Positions 10,201 to 19,764 of a stretch of 64,000 nt of DNA are shown one piece after another (positions within the stretch are counted from its first letter, which is position 1; each line of letters opens with the position of its first letter). Origin of the DNA: DAIQNV01 sp038748775 (lineage in GTDB: Bacteria; Planctomycetota; Phycisphaerae; Phycisphaerales; UBA1924). Made by a program: the position numbers and the translations under genes. The stretch lies in contig JBCDIT010000017.1 in NCBI GenBank assembly GCA_038748775.1, positions 6,017 to 70,016 of the forward strand, read 5' to 3'. Under the pieces are notes generated by a model that did no database searches, was not told where the DNA came from, and worked only from the letters and a program-made list of their open reading frames with translations.

Positions 10201-10468
10201 CGAAGCCTCCCTCACCGATCATCTCGACGATCCGGTACGGTCCGACGACACCCCCGGCATCGAGCGAACGATCTTCCGCCTCGCTCACCGTTCGGCCGGC
10301 GACCCCTTCCAGAGGGAGTGTCTTATCTTCGTTGTCGAGCATGCGGCGAACGAGGTTCGCCAAAGCGGTATCGTGCTGCGTGAGCTCTAAAAGCTCACGG
10401 TCGCGCTCCGCCTGCGAAAGAGCCCTCAGCCTGAGAAAATGGCCGCCGGCTTCGTCAAGTCCGCTCAC
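7277..10468 (-). CDS. Membrane Ser/Thr protein kinase with WD40 repeats
   Basis: A 1063-aa protein. Kinase domain with GEGGFG 85-90, VALK Lys 108, HRDLKPSN 199-206, DFG 221-223 and GTPAYMSPEQ near 247-256, so it is predicted active. A transmembrane helix lies near 388-411. From about residue 500 to the end there is a WD40-type beta-propeller (repeated ...VRGVAFSGDSALLVASSNDQTARVWR...-like units), so the sensor side should bind protein or ligand. Start GTG 10468 overlaps the sigma gene stop by 4 nt (GTGA), implying translational coupling. Two lipoprotein genes follow. Confidence 0.92.
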   Translation of the reverse strand: MSGLDEAGGHFLRLRALSQAERDRELLELTQHDTALANLVRRMLDNEDKTLPLEGVAGRTVSEAEDRSLDAGGVVGPYRIVEMIGEGGFGAVFQAEQSEPVRRTVALKVAKPGVASPALLSRFEAEKQVVAMMNHPGIARLYDAGETPQGLPYFAMELVPGLDIVRYCDRAGLDIEARLRLFIDVCSAITHAHQRGVIHRDLKPSNILVVDEGHPQPKIIDFGIAKALVPIVDSSDAVRTLQGQWLGTPAYMSPEQLTMPSSAVDVRSDVFSLGAILYELLSGTQALGPDAIAAAGLAGLSKLVSEASPAAPSTVAMQTGATTAGRISRDLDWIVLKAIERDRVRRYGSIAEFAQDVRSFLDGLPVKAAPPSAVYRARKFASRHRAALLAGTTVCVGVVIAVGAVVASLISTSIALDKAEAAERVAVEQRGEAVRAKNDLSEATYSGQLLRAREAIAFGQREQAIAALDACEHRLRGPEWRTLWAEVHPEPIAYNGFEPNVAVRGVAFSGDSALLVASSNDQTARVWRTVTQTAGVVYKGHDGMVLAVDVDPTGQYAASVGGMNRELHVWSTSTAKRLARGVGHSTWVTRVLFNSGGDLLATSSDDGTVRVWDANDAAQVSVVPVNEAGLFGLAWHPNGEQLVAAGDDGVVALIDARTGLIEASTVVNPKGTTAVVFSADGSTIAVGANDGTIAVLSGDSLGPISEFAAHRVPVRSLAWHPLLPIIVSGSDRGGVRCHDPDGVLLGSMLATQGIIQDLRIDRRGVSLAASHADGLPRVYDLDRVLRTRRVDVHVGEVVGAASGTAYGSVVSLGSDGRLTSWDVETERVHWSRAIEGYRPMSFHASNGVGLVGFRSGNVTRIDLETGGVIDTFAALEGKSAWRVAPAGDGVAMFDWDAIATFVPGTGRELRREDDPPASAWYATSSSTYRANRDGSVLKDGVTIAQIGEIVSAIAESGVADNPTVFVGTLSGRVFAISASTGSVREFEHAVSSEVRSFAFERETSRVFVFTEDGRTAWAFNWSTGRAVESFGDRQSLIRGILTDASGRRILFGEGVLVTEVSRE

Positions 10469-11010
10469 GTTGACCCCCCAGAAAGCTCAGCCGCGAGCCA
10501 CGCCCGCGCGATCGCCCAGTCCTCCGAGGCGGTGGACGGTGCGATCCCCAGGAGTTCAGCGACGTGCCGATTCTCGAGACCTCCATAGATGCGATACTCC
10601 GCAACCTTGGCGCGACGCTCATCGAGCCTCTCCAACTTTGACATCGCGTCATCCAATTCAAGAACGTGAGCCGCCAAGTCGACCCCGGGAATGCCCCCCA
10701 TCGTGATCGGAACACGGCGTGCTCCGCCCCCCCGTTTATCGGCGTCTCGCCCCCTGGCGTGGTCGATGAGTACACGACGCATCGCGGAAACCGCGGCTCG
10801 AACGAAGTCATCGCGGTCGTCCCAGGGCTTGCGAGACGCACTCAACCGCACGATGGCCTCGTGGACGAGGGCGGTGGGCTGAAGGGTGTGGCCGACGCGC
10901 TCATTTCGAAAGGCACCTTGGGCGATCCCGCGAAGTTCGCGGTACGCCGAGTCGACGAGGGCCTCGAAGGACCCTTGCGTCTGATCCTCTGGGAGGCTTG
11001 ATTCGTTCAC
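10465..11010 (-). CDS. ECF-type RNA polymerase sigma factor (TIGR02999-like)
   Basis: A 181-aa sigma factor with the hallmark GHTLQPTALVHEAIVRL in region 2, RRVLIDHARGR, then a region 4 helix-turn-helix (NRHVAELLGIAPSTASEDWAIARAWL). This is the planctomycete/acidobacterial ECF group that is usually linked to Ser/Thr kinases. GTG 11010 is chosen because AGGTGAGGG precedes it; the longer upstream frame has non-family sequence and crosses the divergent gene. Its stop overlaps the kinase start, so kinase phosphorylation or interaction could control it (inference from family context). Confidence 0.9.
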   Translation of the reverse strand: MNESSLPEDQTQGSFEALVDSAYRELRGIAQGAFRNERVGHTLQPTALVHEAIVRLSASRKPWDDRDDFVRAAVSAMRRVLIDHARGRDADKRGGGARRVPITMGGIPGVDLAAHVLELDDAMSKLERLDERRAKVAEYRIYGGLENRHVAELLGIAPSTASEDWAIARAWLAAELSGGST

Positions 11011-11152
11011 GCCCTCACCTGTCACACCGACTTGGCGGCATCGGAACGCGCCGATTCGTACGCCATCAAAAGAAAGTAGCCCGGCAAATACCCGACCATC
11101 GTTTCGCTCCGCGTCCATGCCGCCAACTAATGCTTGCGGTATCTTCGGGACG

Positions 11153-11890
11153 ATGCCTCGACTTCTCGCGATGTGGTCCGGTCCGCGGAACATATCGACC
11201 GCCATGATGCGGTCGTGGGACGCCCGCCCGGACACCGTGGTATGCGACGAACCGCTCTACGCGCGGTATCTGCAGATCACCGGCCTTGACCACCCTGGTC
11301 ACCGAGACGTTATCGACGCAGGACCGACGAATCTCGGGGAAGCGATCGACTGGCTCACCACCCCACCTCAACCGCCCGCCGAGATCTTCTATCAGAAGCA
11401 TATGGCCCACCATCTCCTCCCGGGCACCGATACCGAATGGACGCGTCAACTCACCAACGCGTTTTTGATCCGCGACCCCGAGGAAATGCTCACCTCGTTG
11501 CTCAAAGTCATCCCGAACCCCGATCTTGACGCCACCGGCCTCCCCCAGCAAGTCGCGTTGTTCGAGCAAGAGACCCAACGGCTCGGGACGATCCCAGCAG
11601 TCATCGACGGCAGAGACGTCCTCGAGCAACCAGAAGCCACGCTCCGCAAACTCTGCTCCGCCATCTCGGTCTCCTTTCTCGATGACATGCTCGCATGGGC
11701 GCCGGGCCCACGTTCTACCGATGGTGTATGGGCGCCGCACTGGTACGCCAGCGTAGAGAGATCGACCGGCTTCGCCGCGTACCGTCCCAAGAACGAAACC
11801 GTACCCGCCCGATTCACGCCGATGCTCCGTGAATGCCGAGAGTTGTACCAACGCCTCGCGGAACACAAACTCCGCGCAAACATGCTCTAA
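11153..11890 (+). CDS. Sulfotransferase-like P-loop protein
   Basis: About 245 aa. ATG 11153 places the motif LLAMWSGPRNISTAMMRSW at the N-terminus, matching the 5'-phosphosulfate-binding loop of the sulfotransferase fold; an ATG 36 bases earlier is possible. FLIRDPEEMLTSLLK resembles the 3'-phosphate-binding RDP segment. It is therefore a candidate PAPS-dependent sulfotransferase or a related P-loop enzyme. It runs 15 bp ahead of a class IV aminotransferase homologue on the same strand, so the two probably work together. The substrate is unknown. Confidence 0.75.
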   Translation: MPRLLAMWSGPRNISTAMMRSWDARPDTVVCDEPLYARYLQITGLDHPGHRDVIDAGPTNLGEAIDWLTTPPQPPAEIFYQKHMAHHLLPGTDTEWTRQLTNAFLIRDPEEMLTSLLKVIPNPDLDATGLPQQVALFEQETQRLGTIPAVIDGRDVLEQPEATLRKLCSAISVSFLDDMLAWAPGPRSTDGVWAPHWYASVERSTGFAAYRPKNETVPARFTPMLRECRELYQRLAEHKLRANML

Positions 11891-11905
11891 CCAGGTCTTC
11901 ATCGA

Positions 11906-12823
11906 ATGCTGCAGAAACACGACCCTCGGAACGCAGACATCCTCATCAACGTCAACGGAGTTCTTTCGCGGCGTGACGAGGCCCACGTCAGTGTCTTCGA
12001 CTCCACTGTTCAAAACGGGGATGCGGTGTGGGAAGGGCTTCGGGTTTACGAGGGCAGGATCTTCCGACTCCGCGAGCACCTCACACGCCTCCGTCGCTCG
12101 GCCCAGGCTCTCGCGTACCAAAGCACCCCTTCGGATGACGAGATCATCGTCGAACTCAAAAGAACCCTCGACGCGAACGGGATGTGGGACGGAGTCCATA
12201 TCCGCCTCACGCTTTCCAGAGGCGTGAAGTACACGTCAGGCCTCGATCCCAGGCTCAACACGTTCGGGCACACACTCATCATTGTCGCGGAGCACAAGCC
12301 TCCGGTGTACGACAAGTCGGGCGTTACCCTCAAAACGTCCGCCCACCGCCGCCCGCCTTCAGACGTCCTAGATCAGACGATTCACTCATGCAACCAACTC
12401 ACTTCGATCCTCGCGAAGCTCGAAGCCAATGCCGCGGGCGCCGACGACGCGATGATGCTCGACACCAGGGGGTTCATCGCGGAGACCAACGCGACACACC
12501 TGTTCTTTGTGCTCGACGGCGAGGTGCATACCCCGACCTGCGCCGCGTGCCCCGAGGGCATCACGCGTTCGGCCGTGCTTGAGCTCTGCGACGAGCACGG
12601 CATCGGGTTCCACGTCCGCGATATGACGCTGACTGAGGCCTACCGGGCCGATGAGGTGTTCTGCACCGGGACCATGGGCGAACTCGCCCCGGTGACGGTC
12701 ATCGATGGGCGCTCCATCGGGGATGGGGGCATGGGCCCCGTGACGGCAAGGCTCTCGGAGTTGTTCAAGGGATTGACGGAGACAACGGGCGAGCGTGTCG
12801 TCGACGCCCCCGCCCCTTCGTGA
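11906..12823 (+). CDS. Class IV aminotransferase homologue lacking the PLP lysine
   Basis: A 305-aa protein of the branched-chain/D-amino-acid aminotransferase fold: GDAVWEGLRVYEGRIF near 38-53, RLTLSRG near 100-106, LDTRGFIAETNATHLFFV 185-202 with the usual Glu 193, and TGTMGEL near the end. In this fold the Schiff-base Lys lies in a K-S-x-N-x-L stretch before ILAKLEA. Here it reads IHSCNQLTSILAKLEA, with His 160 (codon cac) at that position. Ordinary transamination is therefore doubtful. It may be a lyase, a PLP-independent enzyme or a binding protein. It lies 15 bp behind the sulfotransferase-like gene. Confidence 0.85.
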   Translation: MLQKHDPRNADILINVNGVLSRRDEAHVSVFDSTVQNGDAVWEGLRVYEGRIFRLREHLTRLRRSAQALAYQSTPSDDEIIVELKRTLDANGMWDGVHIRLTLSRGVKYTSGLDPRLNTFGHTLIIVAEHKPPVYDKSGVTLKTSAHRRPPSDVLDQTIHSCNQLTSILAKLEANAAGADDAMMLDTRGFIAETNATHLFFVLDGEVHTPTCAACPEGITRSAVLELCDEHGIGFHVRDMTLTEAYRADEVFCTGTMGELAPVTVIDGRSIGDGGMGPVTARLSELFKGLTETTGERVVDAPAPS

Positions 12824-12855
12824 CAAGAGAGCTCAAGAAGAGCCCCGCAGACGGC

Positions 12856-15045
12856 TCAGTCACTCGCGACCGACGTGGAGTATCTGACACCCTCCGGTGT
12901 CGGTACCGGCACCGTCACAGTGACCCCATACCCGCCTTCGGTCTTCGAAAGCGAATCGACCGCGAGGAACGAGGTGTACGCCGACATCAGCCCATGCTCG
13001 AGCGCGACCGGCCGAACCGCCTTCGCGGTCCTTCGATCCGACCACCGCTCCGACCGGGCCTCTTGCTGGATCGATTCGATCTTCATCCTTGCCCATACCG
13101 CGTCGAGGCCGCCAGAACTCAAAGCCATCGACGCGGCCGGCGTGAGCGCTACCTCTCCGTAGTTCGGCAGTCGCCCGGTGACGCGCACCGGCCGATCGCG
13201 CAACCCCGACAGCGTTCCGTCGAACCGCCCCGTAATCACGACCGGTCTGCCAACGAAGAGGTCTGGGACCGAAGCCGGGTAGGCCTCGACCGATCCCAAC
13301 GCGCCCCAGTCGGCTTCGAGGTCGGTCAGAGCGGGGTGGCTCACCCGATCGAAGAACACGCCCATGATCTCGTCTGCGCGGTCGTCAAGACCGACGTAAG
13401 CGACGGCGCCCCGCCCCGCCTTCGCCATCCGGTCCATCAAGAAGCGGTTGGGGGACGAGCCGATGCCGAACGAGAACACGCGGGCATCGCCCAGCTTGCG
13501 GTGGACCGCCTGGAGGATCTCGTCCTCGTTACCGATGTAGCCGTCGGTCAGAAACGTGACGTAGCGCTGCCTCGACCGATCGTGCGGAAAGTCCAGAGCA
13601 GCCTTGATGCCCTCGATCATCATCGTGCCGCCGCCCGAATCCAGCCCCTGCAGGTACCGACGCCCTCGCGCCAGGTTCTCCGGTGTTGCTTCGAGCGGAC
13701 GGCGGCCCAACGCCGAAGTGTTCGATGAGAACCGGATGATCTGGAACGTATCGATCGGGAGCATTCGGCCAAGGGCCTTGTCAACCGCCTGCTTGGCGAT
13801 ATCGAGTGGCTCACCGTTCATCGAGCCCGAGCAGTCGAGCACGAAGACGAACTCGACCGGTGCCCGCTCGACGTGCTCGAGCGTCCGGGGTGGCACGAGC
13901 ATCATCGTGAAGTACCCGCCAGCGCCGTCTGAGTCGGGCTGGACGACGATTCCTCGCTTCACGCGATCTGAAGCGACGCGGTACCGCAACACGAAGTCCT
14001 TGTTCGGTATCGTTGCCTTCGATTGCAGTTCGACTTTCCTCGCCGTGCCGCTTTCCCGAGATGTGTTGATCGTGTGCGTCGTCGATCGCATCTCCTCGAT
14101 CTCGACACCCGGATCGACGAGCACGCTCAGCGAAATATCGTGCCCCGATCGCTCGGTGGGCTTGAGATACGCGACCTCGGTGCCCTGGCCCGATGCCCCG
14201 ATGCCGGACCGCCCGACGGCTCCGATGCCCTCGCGGCCAACGGACGGAGGATTGAATCGGGGACCGACAACCATCGGAAAGACGAACTCGAACCACCCGT
14301 CGGAGTACGCGAGCGTGTTGAAGTACGTGATGTCGACCTCGATCGCCTTGCCCGGCTCGATGTTCGCGACGTTCTGTGTAAAAACGTTCGGGCGTTCTTG
14401 CGTCATGAGCGACGCGACGTGGCCCATGGACCGGGCCTGCTCGTAGATCTGCTCGGCTTCCTCGCGCTCCCGGATCACACCCCGGATCGTACGATCACCA
14501 ACGGTCATCACAAAGCTGTTGACCGCCGCATTCTGAGGCAGCGGGAACACGTACACCGCCTCGATCTTCTGATCGTATGGGTTGTAGAACCGTTGCTTGA
14601 CGTTGACAGACGCGACGTACCCGCTCACGTTTCCGTCCACAGACGTGTGCTCCAGCGGTACCGGGACGTGCTCGGTCTCTCCTGGCAGCGTGGTCACGAG
14701 CGACCCCGACCCGGGTGTGTCGTCGTTCGCCAGCGACGTTGCTCGGCGGCCGGCCTTCGCGATCACCCAGAGTTCTTCACCCGGGTTCACCGCGAGGCTG
14801 AGACTGACCGGTGACGGCGCGCCCGCCCCGGGCGATCCGTCTGCCGGGGCATCGACATTCCCGATCGCATCGTCTCCATAGCTGAGTCGTATCGGAGGAT
14901 TTCCGAGTTGCGATGGCACGGAAATACCGTCGCCCTGCTGCGACGAATCGGCCGAAGCCACCCTCCGTGCGCTGTTCTCGCACCCCACCGCCACAATGCC
15001 GATCACACCAATGCTCACGAGCAAGAAGATCGTACGCCCGATCAT
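12856..15045 (-). CDS. VIT and VWA domain lipoprotein
   Basis: A 729-aa lipoprotein. The signal peptide ends AVGC (lipidated Cys 22). A VIT domain lies at about 115-260 (VNVKQRFYNPYDQKIEAVYVFPLP, IREREEAEQIYEQA). A VWA domain follows from about 395, with an intact MIDAS motif DCSGSMNGE (404-412) and SGGGTMMIEG later. Such proteins bind partners through a metal ion and often form surface assemblies. The start overlaps the upstream gene by 4 nt. Last gene of a four-gene operon with an ECF factor, a dockerin-like membrane protein and a possible cohesin-like protein. Confidence 0.9.
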   Translation of the reverse strand: MIGRTIFLLVSIGVIGIVAVGCENSARRVASADSSQQGDGISVPSQLGNPPIRLSYGDDAIGNVDAPADGSPGAGAPSPVSLSLAVNPGEELWVIAKAGRRATSLANDDTPGSGSLVTTLPGETEHVPVPLEHTSVDGNVSGYVASVNVKQRFYNPYDQKIEAVYVFPLPQNAAVNSFVMTVGDRTIRGVIREREEAEQIYEQARSMGHVASLMTQERPNVFTQNVANIEPGKAIEVDITYFNTLAYSDGWFEFVFPMVVGPRFNPPSVGREGIGAVGRSGIGASGQGTEVAYLKPTERSGHDISLSVLVDPGVEIEEMRSTTHTINTSRESGTARKVELQSKATIPNKDFVLRYRVASDRVKRGIVVQPDSDGAGGYFTMMLVPPRTLEHVERAPVEFVFVLDCSGSMNGEPLDIAKQAVDKALGRMLPIDTFQIIRFSSNTSALGRRPLEATPENLARGRRYLQGLDSGGGTMMIEGIKAALDFPHDRSRQRYVTFLTDGYIGNEDEILQAVHRKLGDARVFSFGIGSSPNRFLMDRMAKAGRGAVAYVGLDDRADEIMGVFFDRVSHPALTDLEADWGALGSVEAYPASVPDLFVGRPVVITGRFDGTLSGLRDRPVRVTGRLPNYGEVALTPAASMALSSGGLDAVWARMKIESIQQEARSERWSDRRTAKAVRPVALEHGLMSAYTSFLAVDSLSKTEGGYGVTVTVPVPTPEGVRYSTSVASD

Positions 15046-15500
15046 GGAACACTCCGTTCGATTGGCTCTAGGCGGACGGCCGCCCGGATCCTGTTGTCTG
15101 CACCCGATCCCGAGGCATGTAGCGCCGCGTTCATCGGCGCATCGATCGACCCATAGAAGTGCAACGTCGCGACATGCACGTCGCCCTTCGGCGCCGGCGT
15201 CGAGCCCCGGATGAAATCCGCGATGACGACCCGACCGGCCCCGTCATGCAGCGCCCTCGGGTCGTAGTACGGTGCCCGCGTAAAGGCGTCCGCGTTACCA
15301 CCTTCGACACCGACGAGCGAGGCGCCACCGTCCGAGATGACGACTTCGGCCTGATACGCCGCGAGCGCATCATCGCCGCTGTCGACATACACGCGAACAG
15401 CGAAGAACGCTTCCTGTTGATCGGGTGCACGGAGCCCGGTGCCGAGCCCGAAGCACGTTCCGAGAACGGCGATGAAGAGGATCGTCCCGCGACGCATCAT
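15042..15500 (-). CDS. Secreted small beta protein, possibly cohesin-like
   Basis: A 152-aa protein with an N-terminal hydrophobic export segment (ILFIAVLGTCFGLG). The mature part (FFAVRVYVDSGDDALAAYQA, VVISDGGASLVGVEGG, VVIADFIRG, GDVHVATLHFYG) follows the strand order and spacing seen in cohesin-type beta sandwiches: early strand pair, 'f' segment, then G-x-(V/L)-A-T-L-x-F. This is pattern reading, not a database match. It overlaps both neighbours by 4 nt and sits between a dockerin-like membrane protein and a VIT/VWA lipoprotein, which fits a binding role. Confidence 0.7.
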   Translation of the reverse strand: MMRRGTILFIAVLGTCFGLGTGLRAPDQQEAFFAVRVYVDSGDDALAAYQAEVVISDGGASLVGVEGGNADAFTRAPYYDPRALHDGAGRVVIADFIRGSTPAPKGDVHVATLHFYGSIDAPMNAALHASGSGADNRIRAAVRLEPIERSVP

Positions 15501-15904
15501 CCCGAGTTCCGATCGAGATCCACGACGCGCGACGCTATCTCATCGGCATCGACGAGCACCTCGCCGCCACCCAACGCGGCCCGATGCGACGCCAACGCGT
15601 CGAGGATGTCCACCGCCCCGTCGCCGTTCGCATCAAACGGGCTCCGCTCGACCGCGGCGACAGAAGCCGCCGGCGACGACGGTCGAGCCAGCCACACCAC
15701 CCCACCGACGACCGCGACCATTGCGGCTGCAGCAAGTCCTCCGGCCGAACGCCAAGGCCCGCGTCGGAACCCCGCAGCCCGACGCCCAGCACGACTTGCG
15801 GCGAGAACCGACGCCGCGCCGTCCTCAGGAACTGAAGGCTGCTCCAGATACGCCGACCGCAGGGCCGACGCGAGGCGATCTGGAACGCGAGGGTCTTCGT
15901 CCAT
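15497..15904 (-). CDS. Anti-sigma-like membrane protein with dockerin-like loop
   Basis: A 135-aa protein: a cytoplasmic N-terminus of about 45 residues (VPDRLASALRSAYLEQPSVPED), one transmembrane helix near 54-72 (SAGGLAAAAMVAVVGGVVWLA), then an outside part with the EF-hand/dockerin-type loop DANGDGAVDILDALA near 91-105. The gene lies 31 bp behind an ECF sigma gene. The layout (short cytoplasmic domain, one helix, sensor outside) fits an anti-sigma factor, although no zinc-binding HxxxCxxC motif is visible. The outside loop could bind the cohesin-like product of the next gene (inference). Confidence 0.7.
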   Translation of the reverse strand: MDEDPRVPDRLASALRSAYLEQPSVPEDGAASVLAASRAGRRAAGFRRGPWRSAGGLAAAAMVAVVGGVVWLARPSSPAASVAAVERSPFDANGDGAVDILDALASHRAALGGGEVLVDADEIASRVVDLDRNSG

Positions 15905-15935
15905 GCCCTGTAGGTGCGCGACGACCTGGATCGGT

Positions 15936-16490
15936 TCACGGTTCGGGACGAGATTCCGAAAAAAGTTCTTCCAACCCGTCGGAAACCCGCAGCTCGCGTA
16001 ACGCTCGATGCAGCCGGCTCTTAACAGTACCGGAAGGGATCCCGAGCGCGGCCGCGGTCGCCTCGACGGACATTTCGTCGACCACCCGCATCAGCAGCAC
16101 CTCACGCAACCGGGGTTCGAGGTCTTCCACCGCGGCACGCAGAACGCTGTAATCGTCGGTGGACGGTTCCGCCTCAGCTTCCGAGCGTTCAGCATCGTGA
16201 CGATGCAGCCTTATCCGGGCTCGTCGCCCCTCGGCAAGCGCTCGAAAGCGAATCGTCTGGTACAGCCACGACCGCAGTTCACCCCTCAGGCGGAACCCCG
16301 GGAACTGCTCAAGAAATGCGAGGAATGCCTGTTGCACAACGTCCCGAGCCGCCCCGTGATCGGGCGTCATCCGGGCAGCGACCCGAAGGCCCCACGCCGC
16401 GTGCCGAGCGTACAACACCTCGAAGGCCTTGTCCGACGCCGGCGGGCCGTCGTTCATGTCGTCGATGAGATCGCGGTCGTTGGGTTCCAT
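15936..16490 (-). CDS. ECF RNA polymerase sigma factor (RpoE-like)
   Basis: A 184-aa sigma factor. Region 2: ARDVVQQAFLAFLEQFPGFRLRGELRSWLYQTIRF, the classical ECF pattern. Region 4: LRAAVEDLEPRLREVLLMRVVDEMSVEATAAALGIPSGTVKSRLHRALRELR. Unlike the other four sigma genes here, it lacks the HTLQPTALVHEA motif and belongs to the general RpoE-like group. First gene of a minus-strand run through the anti-sigma-like, cohesin-like and VIT/VWA genes. It diverges from another sigma gene across 84 bp, so the two may share a control region. Confidence 0.92.
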   Translation of the reverse strand: MEPNDRDLIDDMNDGPPASDKAFEVLYARHAAWGLRVAARMTPDHGAARDVVQQAFLAFLEQFPGFRLRGELRSWLYQTIRFRALAEGRRARIRLHRHDAERSEAEAEPSTDDYSVLRAAVEDLEPRLREVLLMRVVDEMSVEATAAALGIPSGTVKSRLHRALRELRVSDGLEELFSESRPEP

Positions 16491-16574
16491 TGTCCGATCG
16501 GTACCCTATCGAACGAGTCGGTAGAACGACCGCAGTTCTGACGGCCGTCGGGGATCGGACCTATAGATCCATCG

Positions 16575-17180
16575 GTGGACCAAGGCGAGCCTTCAGTCAT
16601 CACGACCCTGCTCAACCGCGCCGCTGACGGCGACGCGGGCGCCCGCGACGAACTCGTCCCTCTCGTGTATGACCAACTCTGCAAAATCGCCGCGGCTCGC
16701 ATGAACGCCGAACGCCCCGACCACACGCTTCAAGCGACCGCGCTGGTCCATGAGGCCTACGCCCGGATGATCGGACCGTCTGAGCCCCAATGGGAGAGCC
16801 GAGCACAGTTCTTTGCCGTCGCAGCCGAAAGCATGCGTCGCGTGCTTATTGACCACGCTCGGGCGAACAACCGGCTCAAGCGCGGGGGCGGCGAAAAGGC
16901 CCGGCGCCTCGATTTCTCCACCGTCGCAGATCTCGCAGGCCGCCAAGACCCTGCGGAGATCATTGCGCTCGAAGAGGCGCTCGCAAAGCTCGAAGCAGAT
17001 CATCCGCGCGTCGGTCGTGTGGTCATGCTCCGGTTCTACGCAGGACTCACGACGCAGGAAGCCGCGGAGGCCATCGGCATCTCGCCCCGGACAGTCGATA
17101 ACGACTGGGCTTATGCGAGAGCCTGGCTCTTCCAGACCCTCTCCGGAAACGCCGACCGGGCGTCTCCGAAGGACGACTAG
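16575..17180 (+). CDS. ECF-type RNA polymerase sigma factor (TIGR02999-like)
   Basis: A 201-aa factor with DHTLQATALVHEAYARM, RRVLIDHARANNRLKRGGGEK and a region 4 HTH (TQEAAEAIGISPRTVDNDWAYARAWL). The start is taken as GTG 16575; no good Shine-Dalgarno is visible, so an initiation a few codons away or leaderless is possible. Unlike its relatives in the window it has no kinase downstream; it converges on a glycine-rich secreted protein. It may act with one of the nearby kinases in trans. Confidence 0.9.
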   Translation: MDQGEPSVITTLLNRAADGDAGARDELVPLVYDQLCKIAAARMNAERPDHTLQATALVHEAYARMIGPSEPQWESRAQFFAVAAESMRRVLIDHARANNRLKRGGGEKARRLDFSTVADLAGRQDPAEIIALEEALAKLEADHPRVGRVVMLRFYAGLTTQEAAEAIGISPRTVDNDWAYARAWLFQTLSGNADRASPKDD

Positions 17181-17208
17181 CGCAGGTTTGATCACTCCGT
17201 AGCGGGCT

Positions 17209-19632
<2,424 letters not shown>

Positions 19633-19764
19633 GGGGGGCCTTCCGGATACGTTCAAGGACCGCTTCAGCACTCGATCACCAGAACGGGCGTCGAGATCAC
19701 CGAATGGAGCGCTGTCCTGGAGACCCGCACGCAACGGAAAGCGAAACTTTTTGACACGGGTCGA

